DNA of 64,000 bases from Dryas octopetala (lineage: Eukaryota > Streptophyta > Magnoliopsida > Rosales > Rosaceae), in contig OY992832.1 of the NCBI GenBank assembly GCA_963921425.1, positions 7,812,001 to 7,876,000 of the forward strand, read 5' to 3'. Shown here piece by piece: positions 23,393 to 35,479 of the stretch. Numbering within the stretch: the stretch's first letter is position 1; every line of letters begins with the position of its first letter. The notes under the pieces were generated by a model. The model searched no databases. It was not told the DNA's origin and saw only the letters and a list, made by a program, of their open reading frames with translations. A program made the translations under genes and the position numbers.

Positions 23393-24239
23393 CTGCACAT
23401 AATTGAAAAATCACTACCAATGAAATAAGGCATATAGCGTATTAAAACTTTTTTTTTTTTTTGGTTATCTAGCTTGTTCTTTTTTAGCGCAAATATTTTT
23501 TTGACAGAGTAATATATATAGAGATCGAGCAAGTATGATTCCTTGTATCAAAATGTAAACATTTATCCATTTTAAATTTAGTTAGATTAATCAATCGTTC
23601 TAAGCTTGTTAAAAAGGCTAGTATTGAAAAGTATAGATCAACACACATGCATATACGTATACGTAAGGGAAAACTTTCAATATAAAGTATTAGTCAAAGT
23701 ATACACTAATGCATACTCTAATGTATAGTCAAATGACTGAAAAAGGAACAAGCCTTTAATTGATTGAAAATTATTATTATTTTTTTTTTTAAAGAAAAAA
23801 CCTAGGAGAATTGTAGGTTAGTTTTTTATTATTTTTGTTATCCAAAGGTAGCTGATTGATTATATGTATCACAATGAAATTGTGTATTACGAATACACGA
23901 TTGGGTCTTCTTAATGATAATGTAACTTGAAATGCATTCCTCTTTTTTTCTTTTTAAGAAACAAATTAAACAATTTAGGGTTTTGTATTATTAAAATGAG
24001 AATTTTAGATCCACAAGTAGGACATATATAATACAAAAATGCTTGGGTACTTACAATTAACCAAGCATTGAGAGACATTTAATTATATTATAAAAAAATG
24101 CTCAGCTACTTCCAAGTACTCAGATAATTCGTTTCTTTTTTATTTATTTATTTTTTGTCTACTCTTTGTTTTCAAAATTGAAAGTATGATCATAAATAGA
24201 ATGCATATTATTTAATATGTAAATAATTAATGCATATAC
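23393..24239 (-). other. WAKL-B intron 2
   Basis: Lies between acceptor TGTGCAG (before 23392) and donor G|GTATATGC (after 24240). AT-rich; homologous introns are in copies D and E. Confidence 0.75.
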
Positions 24240-25135
24240 CCAGTGAAATAATAAGCAGGATATTTTTGTTGACTTTGATGCAATTCATTTCATTTGCGCC
24301 GTCCTTTTTGTAACCTTGGTTACAATTACAAGAATGATTTCCAGGAGTATTTTGGCACGTCGACCCAATACCACATGGGTTTTGATCCTCGCACTCATCA
24401 ACATCTGAAAGGAAATTAAGGAAAACTCATATATGTATAAGACGTACATGCACATTTATATAAGTATTAGGATGTGTGTGCATGTATATATAAAGAATAT
24501 GGATCACCTTGGCAACCATCTGGGAGATATGGGTTTCCTTGGTAACCTGGCAAGCACTGGCATATGTAACCATTCCGATTTGTGGGGTTGACACACATGC
24601 TATGTGCCTTGCATGCAAAATTCCCCCTCGTTTTAGCTACATCACATCGGTCTGGCTCATAGCCAATTGCCCAATTAAGAACCATCGGGAGGTATTTTGT
24701 GTTGTTCAGTTCTTGAAACTTTTGTTGGAGAATTTGAACTTATTTTCTTCGACAATGCCTTTATGATCGAAATAGCTACTCAATCTCACAGTACGGTTCT
24801 TCAGTCCACTGGGGATGGAAGTTTGGCAACACCCAACGCCAGAGCAAGAGTCGTCATCAACGCTGGTAAGGTTGTCACATAAGGACATGCACCCAGTTAT
24901 CAGCTTTTGTTCGCCTCTGAAGCCTCTGAAAATTGCATAAGTGTCACAACCGACAGCAATGAACTTGTTTTTGGTATCTGAGATGGTATAAGGAGGCGAC
25001 ACTTTGAGCGTAGGGCTGTTGTTATCTTATTCAGGTAACAATCTTTATTAAGGCCAAATGGATATGGAATTGTGAGATTACCACAGTGGGTTGGGCAGCC
25101 AGGCTTGTGAGATTTCCACAGTGGATATGGAATTG

Positions 25136-25632
25136 TGAGATATGAAAGTGATCGATGATGAGCCTTTCCCCTTTTTGTTATGAACATGCTCAAAAAGAGT
25201 GCCATGGTTGATGAACTCGTAGACTAGTAAAGGCACTTCTGACTCTAAACAGCAACCTATTAGCCTCAGAACATTTCTATGGTTGATTTGTGAAAGAAGA
25301 ATCACCTCATTAACAAATTGATCATTCTGAGTCGGGGCACCAATTTTGGACTTCTTTATAGCAACCACTTTGTTATCTGGTAATATTCCTTTGTAAACTG
25401 TTCCAAAGCCTCCTTGACCAAGGACTCTACTTTCATGGTAATTGGTTGTGGCCTTCTCAAGTTCTTCTGTAGTAAAGATTTTTGTTGTCTTCACAGAGCC
25501 TCCGTGACTAGCAAGTTGTTCTCGTAACAATAAGCCACCATTTTCTTTAAAGTACTTTTCTTTGAGTTTCATGAAGTTTCTTTTTTTCATTCCCCAATAT
25601 ATCTATGAAATTCCAACCAATAAAACAGGGAA
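25136..25632 (-). pseudogene. WAKL-C: N-terminal kinase fragment fused to WAKL-B exon 1
   Basis: Minus-strand frame beginning [14 protein letters not shown] and running through [37 protein letters not shown] and [13 protein letters not shown] to KKGKGSSS, equal to the first 160 or so kinase-exon residues of copy E. At about 25140 it passes into a short duplicated piece of the GUB region of WAKL-B (ends W-L-P-N-P-L-W), so a deletion or unequal exchange joined two genes. The upstream membrane helix is present but its first Trp codon is TAG at about 25604. Homology stops near 25632. No HRD or DFG, so no kinase activity is expected. Confidence 0.88.
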
Positions 25633-25639
25633 GGAACAT

Positions 25640-26430
25640 GTAAATCTTTACTTTTTGGGCTGAACATGCAGCAAATGTGGGTACTTGTTATACCGACTTC
25701 AAAATGGTTTTTAATGTGTCTTCGATGACATAGGGAACTGATCGAATATTCCAAAAAGTCAAGTAAACGAATAATAGTAGGCCAAGGCGTGTAGTGGACA
25801 GAGTCAATTAAGGGATGAAAAGTCAAGTAATCTCATGGGATTTGGATAGTTAGGAACTAGGTCGATCTATTATATGGCGAAGCATCCATGCGGGGCTGAA
25901 AGTGTTTAGACAATGAAGTAATTGTTTTTGTTTACATCCAGGTACAACTGTACAAGGCTCATACTTTTCTATTCATATTTAAATCAATTCTTGACTTCGA
26001 TCAGCTAGATATTAAAATATTACTTAATCGAAACACTAGATACCTATACATATATAACAACCAGGTATCAACCGTATTAATATAACGGAAAGAGTTTTTT
26101 GCATTAACACCACCAAATTATAGGGGTGTGCAGATGATCAATGGGTGGGTCCTCATGATTTAAGACCAATTTAATCAAACGAGTCCCTGATGGGATTTAC
26201 CATTCCAACTCTCTCTCATGTGGAGCTCATTTGATTGGTCATGAGGATAAGGTTGATTCTCAAACATGAGGACCCAAGCATTATCCGTATGCAGTTATAT
26301 CACTCGAAAAAAATAATTTTACAATTAACTACTCAAATTTTACAATATGTGACAATGTGGCACCTACCGTCAAGTTTTTTCAATTTTTTTGTTAACTCAA
26401 AGGGTATTTCGGTCAATCCATATAATTAAG
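25640..26430. other. Spacer, no gene recognised
   Basis: AT-rich sequence not shared with other cluster copies as far as I can see; no supported frame. Confidence 0.5.
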
Positions 26431-26434
26431 AGAA

Positions 26435-27062
26435 AAATTTACAAACAGGACACATACTTTGATGGTTGTTTCATTTCAGGACATGAATTTTGATTCGTGT
26501 TAATGAAGGACACATACTTTTATTTTGTGTCAATTAATAACCATATTTTTTTTCAGTTTTTATCTCAATTTTGGCCCGACGTTGGACCTATAAAAACTCT
26601 ACCAAATTTAACAAACTTATACTTGGTTTAAAACTATGCATCTTCTCTTTATAATCATATAAAGATCACTCAAATTGGACATCTACAACTCCAGATAATT
26701 GGTCCAAAATTAGGGTACCCGAAACTGTCCAATCAGAACTCTGAGAAAAAATTTGAAAAATCAGACAGTTTTGGGTACCCTACTTTAGGGTTGATTATCT
26801 GGAGTTGTAGAAATCTGATTTGGGTAATCTTTATATGGTTGTAAAGAGGAGATGCATATCTTTAAACCTAGTATAATTTTTTTTGAATTTGGTGGAGTTT
26901 TGATGGGTCCAACGTTGGATCAAAGTTGAGATAACAATTGAAAAAAAATATGGTCCTTAATTGACACAAAATGAAAGTATGTGTTCTTTATTAACACAAA
27001 ACAAAATTAATGTCATGAAATGAAACAACCATCAAAGTATGTGTCTTATTTAAAGTTTTCCC
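26435..27062. mobile_element. Foldback element of about 620 bp
   Basis: Near-palindromic: the left arm (GACACATACTTTGATGGTTG near 26447) recurs inverted at about 27020-27045, and the arms pair inward to a centre near 26740. No frame. Its inner part resembles the inner part of the foldback at 52877-53422 (both contain TCTTTATATGGTTGTAAAGA), so the two are one family. Confidence 0.8.
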
Positions 27063-27404
27063 TATAATTAACATTTAAAAAAGCTATTTTAATTGGAATT
27101 TAATTTATGGAAAATTTATTTAGATAGAACAATTTTTTCTTTAAATAAAAAATTTTCAAAACTAATTAAGGGGCAAAATTATTTAGATAGAGCAACTTTT
27201 TTTTAATCTAATTTAGAAGCAAAATTATGTAGATATAAAAATTTTGTTTCATAAAAAAAAAAAATTTGTTTTTCATCTTTTTATTTTTATTTTTTTGTTT
27301 TTCTTCTTTTTATTTCTATTTTGTTGTTTGTAAATATAATTTAAAGGTAAAATTATTTAAATTAGATACTTTAAAAAAAAAGATTTAGAAGTATAATTTT
27401 CTCG

Positions 27405-28053
27405 AAAATGACAAAAAATTATGTATGTCACATTCAATTTGAATTTTAAACAAGAATTGAAATTTTGAGTTTGTTAAAATTGTCCTCATATTGCGAAAAA
27501 CATAAAACACAGGGACTAAATGTGGAGTTATGAAAGCACAAAGACCAAATCTGTTTTTGGGGTAAAACACAGGGACTAAAAATATTTTTTTCCCAAAAAA
27601 AAAAAATAAAATTGAAAGCCTTTGCAAGCCATGCATTCAAGATTGATGACCTCTTCCTAATTAGCTATAATTAAAACAGAATCCTAAGTACAGCCCAACT
27701 GATTGATGACTCATCTCATAGAGCTGGAATATTTATAAAAACAAGGCCCAATCTCAAAAATAACAAAAATGAAATTTTTTCTCAAATTAAAACTAACAAA
27801 TTTGCAAGTTTTACTAAAAAATTATGTATGTAATATTAATTTGAAATTTTGAGTGTTAAAATTGTCCTCATATTGCAAAAAATATAAAACACAATGACTA
27901 AATGTGAATTTTGGAAATCACAAAGACCAAATCTTTTTTCGGGATAAAGCACAAGGATTAAAAATATTTTTTTCCTAAAAACAAATTGAAAGCCTTTTGA
28001 AAGCCATGCATTGAATATTGATGACTCATCTCATAGAGATGGATTTATAAAAA
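27405..28053. repeat. Direct duplication (about 27405-27745 and 27810-28053)
   Basis: Two similar copies sharing AAAATTGTCCTCATATTGC, the segment around AAAGACCAAATCT, and the end TTGATGACTCATCTCATAGAG, then TTATAAAAA. The first copy shows the uninterrupted site (TTTATAAAAACAAGG near 27731) into which the foldback at 28054 inserted in the second copy. Confidence 0.82.
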
Positions 28054-28481
28054 GAACGATACTTGGGTCACCCTTGGGGGTACCTTAAGGTCACCCCACC
28101 TCCTCAAATCATGATTTTGGTAATGTCAGCGCATAATCGAAATCGTTCACTTTTAGATAACATATTAAAAATCATCTCTGAAAAAAATCAAATCAATCGG
28201 AAATCGTTTGGTTATATAATTGTTGTCAATTAAATAGAAAAAATATATGGTTTTTAATTAAAGAGTGATTTTTTTACCAAACCGTTGATTTTTTCTATTT
28301 AATTGACAACAATTATATAACCAAACGATTTCTTATTGATTTGATTTTTTGTAGACATGATCTTTAATATGTTATCTAAAAATTGAACGGTTTCGATTAT
28401 GCGCCGATATTGCCGAAATCATAATTTAAAGAGGTGGGGTGACCTTCAGGTACCCCCCAAGGGGTGACCCAAGTATTGTTC
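28054..28481. mobile_element. 428-bp Mutator-type foldback MITE, 9-bp target duplication
   Basis: Flanked by TTATAAAAA (28045-28053 and 28482-28490). Arms start GAACGATACTTGGGTCACCC and, inverted, GAACAATACTTGGGTCACCC (19 of 20) and pair almost to the centre. An empty-site homologue is at about 27731. Too short to encode a protein. Confidence 0.92.
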
Positions 28482-28490
28482 TTATAAAAA

Positions 28491-29282
28491 CAAGGCACAA
28501 TCTCAATCTTTCCTTTAGGAAGGTCAGGCTGGCCCAATAGGCCCACGGTGAACAAGAGGGAAACTATCAACGGTCAACCGACCTCAAATCCTACCCTCAA
28601 TTTCTGTGGCGTTTTCGCTCCACCCTCCCTACGGAAAAAAGGTAGGATTTTTCTATTCGTGCTGTGTATCAGTTTTTAGTAATGGATTAGTGCTTTGGGC
28701 TTTCGTTCTCTGTTTGATTCCTGAGAAAACTGAGAACAGGAAACCAAAGCGAAATCCGTCTGTTGGTTTGCTTTATTTCTGTTTCCAATGGGAAAATTTC
28801 CTCAACTCTGATTAAATTATGTTTTGCTTTTGGGCTTCATTTGTCCTATTAAGTTAGTAAAAAAATTAATTCAGTTGTTTCTGATTAAGTTTAAATGAAG
28901 TCGAATTTGTTTACTTGTTTGCCCATTTGAATTTCATTAAAGTGCATAAATTTGAATCCTTCAATAGACTTAGGCAAATGGCAATACTGAAGTCTAAACG
29001 TGAACTTGGTGAGTTGAAGTTAAGCATGAATGACTTATTTTGTCATATTATATGCAACAAATTAAAGCCTTTAGAGTAGTACGTATTGCCTTATGTTGAT
29101 ACAGCTTCACACCCTTTGGCATTGCAATACAGTTGAAACATTACACTATACTAACATATATATTTGCTAAAATACATCACTGGACTGATCAAAATCAAAT
29201 TGCAACAGATTAAATGCTGGTTTAGATTTCCTACAATACAATAAAACAGATAAATACTTGACACTCGCAGCAAGTCAATGAA
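28491..29282. other. 3' flank of WAKL-D
   Basis: Homologous to the 3' flank of WAKL-E (46430-47340) and in part to that of WAKL-B. Contains the GTTTTCGCTCCACCCTCC and AAAGGTAGGATTTTTCT module; no gene. Confidence 0.65.
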
Positions 29283-32200
29283 TCATCGTCCATCATCATA
29301 TGGCATCAACTGTTGGATTTGCATGCTGTCATATACCCTAGTTGTACCACTAGAACCACCATCTCCTCCAACATTGACAATGCAAGCCTCTGAATTAGTT
29401 GACCCAAGCAAGTATTCCACCTCTTCTCCACAGAAATCAGCTTGTCCCCCCCATGGATGCTTTGCTGTAATTCTGATTCCCTCTAGCTCCATCGCCACTT
29501 CTTTCATGCCAGGCCTTTCCTCCCCTTTTACCCTCTAGCATCTTTTCGCGAGATTGGCCACTTGTTCTACTGTCTCAATATTTCCCTCATTCACTATGTT
29601 TTCATCAAGAATTTGAATCAAGCAATCCTCTTCCATTGAACGAACAAAGAAGTTCGCTAGGTTTCTCTCTGCCTCAGGCCTATCAAATGAATGTGCACTT
29701 TGCTTGTTAGTAGCTCCAAAGGGACAACTCCAAAGCTGTAAACGTCACTTTCTCTGTAAGAGTGTTGGACTGAAGATATTCAGGATCTAAGTATCCAAGT
29801 GTCCCTTGCACCAAAGTGGATAGTTCATTTTGATCTGCAGGAATTAACCGTGAAGCTCCAAAGTCTGACACTTTTGCAGTGAAATTCTCATCTAATAGTA
29901 TGTTTGTTACTTTCACATCTCGGTGTATGATTGGTATGGAAATGGAGGAGTGTAAGTATGCTAATGCTCCTGCAGTTTCTGATGCTATCTTCAGCCGTAA
30001 TTCCCCTGAAAGTGATGGTGATCCTTTGCCTTTTTTGTTATGGACATGCTCAAAAGGAGTGCCATGGGTGATGAACTCGTAGACTAGTAAAGGCACCTCT
30101 GTCTCTAAACAACAGCCTAATAGCCTCACAACATTTCTATGGTTGATTTGTGAAAGAAGAATCACCTCATTAACAAACTGATCATTCTGAGTTGGGGCAC
30201 CAATTTTGGACTTCTTTATAGCAACCACTTTGTTATCTGTTAATATTCCTTTGTAAACTGTTCCATAGCCTCCTTCACCAAGGACTCTACTTTCAAGGTA
30301 ATTGTTTGTAGCCTTCTTAAGTTCTTCTGCAGCAAAGATTTTTGTTGTCTCCACATGTAGAACCTCCGCGACTAGCAAGTTGTTGTTTTAACAATAAGCC
30401 ACCATTTTCTGTGAAGTACTTCTCTTTGAGTTTCATGAACTTTCTTTTCTTCAATCCCCAATATATTCATGAAATTCCAACCAGTAAAACCAAGAAGCCT
30501 ACACTGACACCTGCACATAATTGAAAAACAACTACCAAATTTTTATTTTAAAATTTGTTTATGTATATTCTACTGGGGATAGGATGCTAGAGATAGATTG
30601 GGAAAAAATAGCCATATAGCGTATTAAAACATCTTGTTTTAGTTATTTAGTTTGTTCTTTTTTAGCGCAAAGATTTTCTTGACAAAGTAATATTTATTGA
30701 GAACAAGTATGATTCTGTTTATCAAAATGAAAATATTTATCCATTTTACATTTAGTTAGATTAATCAATCGTTCTAAGCTTGCTAAAAAGGCTTGAAAAG
30801 CAGAGAAATCATGTATACGTAGGAGAAAAGTCAAGGATAGTTTATATGTATATTAATGTATAGTCAAATGACTGAAAAAGAAACAAGCCTTGACTAAAAA
30901 TTATTTTTCTCTCTTTAAGTTTATGTGTAAAAGAAATTTAGACTAGGAGTAGCGGCAGTTGGAAGTACTGTAAAATTTGTCCGTGTACTGTACCTAAGTT
31001 TGATTTCTCTCCTCCCTCATAAAAAAGGAAAAAGAAATTTAGACTATGATCATAAATAAATGCATGTTAATTAATATGTAAATATTGCATACCCAATGAA
31101 ATGATAAGCAGCATATTATTGTTGTCTTTGATGCACCTCGTTCCATTCTTGCCGTCCTCTGTGTAACCTTTGTTTTTTTTGTAACCATCGTCACAATTAC
31201 AAGAATGACTTCCAGGTTCATTTTGGCACGTGGACCCAGCATCGCAGGGGTCTGTGTCGCACTCATTAACATCTGAAAAGAAGGAAATCTCATATTATAA
31301 GGTGAAATCCCAATTTTGAGCTTTTCCAGCTGCAACAGCTAGCATATATATATGTATATATAGTATATACTAGATGTGTGTGCATGTATAAAGAATATGG
31401 ATCACCTAGATATGGGTTTCCATGGTAACCTGGCAAGCAGCGGCAAATGTAACCAGTCCGATTTGGGGGGTCGACACACTCGCTATATTCTTGGCATGCA
31501 AAATCGTCCCTCTTTTGAGCTTCATCACAAGTGGGATCATCCCCAATTGCCCAATCAAGAATCATTGGAAGCTCGACTATGCTCTCCAGTTGTTTCAGGA
31601 TTTTAGTGGAGAATGTGAAGTAGCCTTCTTGTACAATGAAGGCATAGCTGCAGGGGTTAAAAGTCCCATCTACCCCCGGATATGATTGTCGTAGCTACCC
31701 AAATTCACAGTTTGATTGTGCAGTCCGCTGGGGATGGAAGTTTGGCAACACCCAATGCCAGAGCAAGAGGAGTCGTTAATTACACCTGTAAGACTCTTAC
31801 AATTGGATCTGCACCCGGTTATGTACCTTTCCTCGCCTTGGTAGCCTTCAAAAAGTGCATCTGTGTCGCAGCCAGCTGCGATGAATTTGTTTTTGGTGTT
31901 AGAGATGATGAAAGGAGACCGGAACATAGCGCTTGCGCTGTTATGGTCTGTTTGCACACCCTGCTCGTCATAACAATCTCGGGCTACGTACTGCCATATT
32001 TGCAACTCACCGTCCTGCAGGGATATGTTGGTAACAGGGATATCACTACCCTCCCAGAGTGCTGTTGGGGGGTCAGTGGATTTGTTACAAACAATAACAA
32101 AGATTCCATCCTGCTGTGGCAGGTAACAACCATCACCTATGCCAAATGGATATGGAATTGTGAGATTACCACAGTGGGTTGGGCAGTTAGGCAAAGCTTG

Positions 32201-32293
32201 AGGCAGCTGGGCCTCAGCCGCTGCTATTGTTGTTGCAGTAGCAGCAGCTAACATTAGCAAAGAGAGTTGCATGATAAGCTTCATCACAACCAC
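29283..32293 (-). pseudogene. WAKL-D: wall-associated receptor kinase-like, several lesions
   Basis: Same layout as copy E: exon 1 32293-31406, exon 2 31272-31093 (DVNECDTDPC EGF, intact), exon 3 30510-29283. Exon 1 encodes signal peptide, GUB region and a C-rich domain. It is frameshifted near 31675 (extra base in NHTGG, TATATGG read as TAGATGG, and a further base in CTTTTAACC) and lacks 15 bp (P-E-G-C-Q) next to its donor, removing an EGF Cys. Exon 3: TGG to TGA in the membrane segment (about 30464), 4 extra bases near 30356, a lost T near 29748, and TAG for Leu in CLRV near 29537. The kinase N-lobe and catalytic loop are still readable ([26 protein letters not shown]). Non-functional as a receptor. 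Confidence 0.92.
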
Positions 32294-32299
32294 TTACTT

Positions 32300-32450
32300 C
32301 CAATTCTAGTTTGTACGTATTGGGCTATTGGCTAATGCTTATGATGATCACTAAAGTAGGTGGTAGCAACTAGCAGTCTACCAAGCAAACTAGCCTGCCC
32401 TTTTATTTGTAGCAATTATAAGCAAAACTCAAGCCTGGTATATGTAAGTG
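32300..32450 (-). promoter_or_regulatory. Conserved 5' flank of WAKL-D
   Basis: Shares with the flanks of copies A (9670-9830), E (50360-50480) and the relic at 50866 the string GCCCTTTTATTTGTAGCAAT and a TATATA-type motif further upstream. It is probably the core promoter and leader of the family. Confidence 0.5.
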
Positions 32451-33179
32451 CGTACTTGGGTCCTGGGTTTATGGGAAATTTCTTCCTCTTGCATATCTTT
32501 ACTCTATTAATTAATTTTCCAATCTACGTTCAGGTACCTAGTCCCTAATAAAATTATAAAACAACACCCCACATTTGCCACTTGGATTTGGTCAATAGCG
32601 ACTGACGGGCAACGATGTTGACATCCATTGACCAAAACAAACATACTTTCTACTTTTGCTATTGGGTTAACTATAGTAATGATTCTCCAATTATACTATG
32701 TTTCTCACTTTCATTCTTCAATTTCATTTTCAAATTTTAAGATGCTCAAATATTTTCATGAGTCGCACTTTAGTTTAGTCATTTTCCATCATATCTATTA
32801 CTTTTTTCGTTAAGATTAGTATGTAAAAATTTAAACTCACTTTTAATGCTTGCATAATTAAAAAATAATAATTAAGAGCAAAAATTGGTTCAAGTACAAA
32901 TACATTCACCAATTACATTACATTTAGGCTTTTTTATCCAAATACCTCTTGGACTATAGGGGGTATGCTTCAGTATCACCCAAATTTTTTTTTTGCCAAT
33001 TTACCACTTGAAGATATTAATATGTGCTAATGTGGCACCTGTTATTCATTTTTGTCAATTTTTCTATTAACTTAAAGGGTACTATTGTCAATTCATGTTA
33101 TAGAATATCTAAAAAAAAAAAAAAACTAAAATTCAAATTACCTATATACTAAAAGAGAACAATCGGTTTACTGTAGCTT

Positions 33180-34690
33180 AAGAATAGTGTGTTTCCTTTT
33201 TTGCCCCCCCCCCCCTTTTTTTTTTTAGTTGCTTGCCATTGTAATTAGTGGTTTATTTGGGCCTGTTTTGGTCATTTTGCGTCCTTTTATCTTCTTCCCC
33301 TCCTTTTTCTGTTTTTTTACGCCCCGTGCCATTGCTTTCCTTTTCTTCTGTTTCCCCTCTCAGTTTTTTTTTTTTTTGATCTACTTGCCATTCTGTGAAT
33401 ACCAGGGTTGGGTCTGCCCTTTTTTGTCATTCACCCTGATTATTGTTAGAAAGTCCAAAACCGAGAAAATACTGGAACACTCTCATCTCACGCGTTTCTC
33501 TCTCTCTCTGTTCTCCTTCGTTCTCTCTCCTTCCGCCCCCTTTATCCGGCCGTATCTCTACCGTCCGGCGACGTATGCCGGCGATATGTGTTCCGATTTC
33601 TTCCTCTTCTCTTCCTCTCTCTATTGTATTTGATTAACCCAGAAATTATGCCAAAACTCAAAAAGATACCCAAACCCGATCGAGTCCTCAGGCGGCAATC
33701 CGTCAATTTCGACTGAGTTGGGATGTCGGACTGGGTGGGTTTTGTTCCTCCCATCGTTCTGAGGATGAAGGGGTCTTCAAATTGCTCAACCGACCGCCTT
33801 GCACGGAGTTTCGAGGCGGAGAAGTCCAGCGGCCTTCTGCCGCCGATGTTGGCGATTCCGGCGGCGGATGGTGATGATTTTGGTCGGGTTTTGCTCCTCT
33901 CTTCCAGGCCTTTCTATTGGTGTGCTTGATCTAAGTCAATTGGGTCCCGAAATGAAAGCTCCAATTCGAACCCTAGCTCCGCCGCTGCCACCGTCACCTG
34001 CGACGGCTCCGGTGACTTTACACCTCAGGTTTTGTGTGAGTTTTACTCCTCTTTGTCTACTCTGTCTGATTGTTGGATCGAATTGTTCAATTGGTTGTGA
34101 AATCTGTATTTCTAGGTTTTGTACCCACTGCCACCACGATTCCCGCCAGCGCTGGTGACTTGATTTCTATGTTTTAATTTCAGGTTCCCATACTTTCTTG
34201 GATTTGAAGATTGGTTTCTTTTTTGGGGTAAGGTATGGTTTTTTTCGCTGGTTTTAGCTTTGGTATGTTTCTGTTCAACTTTTAACTCTCAAGGTTTTGG
34301 TTGATTTCTATAAAAAACATTTGAATCATGCCTTAGTGAGTATCATCAAATTCACAAAATTTTGGGGTACTATAATGACTGAGTTTTGCTTATTCCCTTT
34401 TTCACTGCAGATATATTGCACTAATGGAGATTTGCTTCACCAGGCTTCGTTCTATTATGAAGAAGACTCATTTGGTAAGCAATTTCAGACATTATTATTC
34501 GAATTGTTTTTGTTTTTAGTACAAATGGTTTTTCAGTCTTTTAAAATAGGCAATTTGGTTTGGTTAGATACAAGTTAGGAATTGTAATTAGATCGGTTGA
34601 AATTAGTGGTATATATAGTTTTATTTTCGTTTATTTTACAGCTGGTTTTGAAGTGCTTAATTAATTTTAATTTTATTGTTGCATTGAGAT
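33180..34690 (+). repeat. 5' segment shared by Helitrons H1 and H2
   Basis: Highly similar to 42065-43640. Includes a pyrimidine-rich leader, a GC-rich stretch around 33540-34030, and a 64-nt exon-like piece (34411-34474 in H1, 43329-43392 in H2) between a TTTTCACTGCAG acceptor and a G|GTAAGC donor, encoding roughly I-Y-C-T-N-G-D-L-L-H-Q-A-S-F-Y-Y-E-E-D-S-F. Possibly captured host exons; source not recognised. Confidence 0.75.
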
Positions 34691-35206
34691 CTCTCAGAAA
34701 ATATCAACAAAAGTGAAAGGATAATATATATTATTGTTTGTATGGATTGGTAACTTGGATTTCTGTTTAAATCCAAAAACCTAAACTAGAACCCTCTGCC
34801 ACCGTGACCTTCGCTGTGTATGGCTCCGGTGACCACTATTTTGAGTGTTTGTGATGGATTGAAATTGGTTGATAGCTTGAGAACTCTGATTTTGTTTGTA
34901 GCCGCTGACCGGGTTGAGCTGGATTGCATTGAGATATGTTAATTTCCTAGGTGAATGAACATGGTTAAAGTGAATTTAGTTTAGGTTGGTACGCTGATCT
35001 AATTGGTCATTACATGATTGCATTGAGATGTTTTTCCTGTTAATGAAATGACTGGATCATTCTTGATTTAAGAATTATTTGATGATGTTCTGTTATTAAT
35101 TGAATAATCGGATTATTATGGACTGCTAATGGTAGCTGATTGTAGACTTTGAGCCGCTACATCTGCATGCAAAATTTATATTCTCATGTGAAATGATTCT
35201 TTGTAG

Positions 35207-35470
35207 GATAATGGATAAGCATTTGAAGTCCCTTGCTTCAAGGCATCTTCATGCCAAATTCATCAGGCTGGATGCAGAGGTCAATGTAAACTTCAATCAC
35301 TATTTCTTCTGTTGTTGCAATTAATGCAGCTTTTCGTGTTTACTTGGGCTGACCCTACTTCATTGCAACCTTCATTTTTGGTCATTTAGTTAGGAAAGTA
35401 TTTCAATGACAAATTAACTGTTTGAAAATGAAATGCAGAATGCGCCCTTCTTCGATCGTCATTTAGTTAT
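35207..35470 (+). pseudogene. Captured exons of a thioredoxin-domain (TXNDC9-like) gene
   Basis: Exon 35207-35279 follows an intron-like TTTGTAG and reads IMDKHLKSLASRHLHAKF then IRLDAE, ending at GAG|GTCAAT. A second exon starts at 35439 after ATGCAG and reads NAPFF then diverges. This fits the thioredoxin-fold stretch of TXNDC9/phosducin-like proteins, where the helix after the active-site region is followed by KF-(I/V)K-LDAENAPFF. Only two partial exons are present inside the Helitron, so no product is expected. Family placement is from memory and could be a sister thioredoxin family. Confidence 0.62.
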
Positions 35471-35479
35471 AAAAAAATT

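Larger units (their letters stand above)
16474..25098 (-). pseudogene. WAKL-B: receptor kinase split by a Copia element
   Basis: Exon 1 remnant 25098-24508, exon 2 24404-24240 (calcium-EGF DVDECEDQNPC, intact), exon 3 23392-23191 plus 17498-16474. Exon 3 is interrupted by the Copia element at 17504-23185 with AATTG duplicated, between T-N-N and Y-H-E-S. Other lesions: TGG to TAG at 23342-23340 in the membrane segment; about 4 extra bases near 17395; a missing C near 16715 shifting the frame in the kinase tail; exon 1 lacks much of the GUB/C-rich region and is frameshifted near 24700. The kinase C-lobe still shows [15 protein letters not shown] and LDPEYL, and ends Y-D-D-G-R. Clearly non-functional. 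Confidence 0.92.

Noticed and set aside
33229-34158. Small plus-strand frames in the Helitron leader
   Set aside because: Pyrimidine-rich and GC-rich leader sequence; frames differ between H1 and H2, so not conserved as protein.
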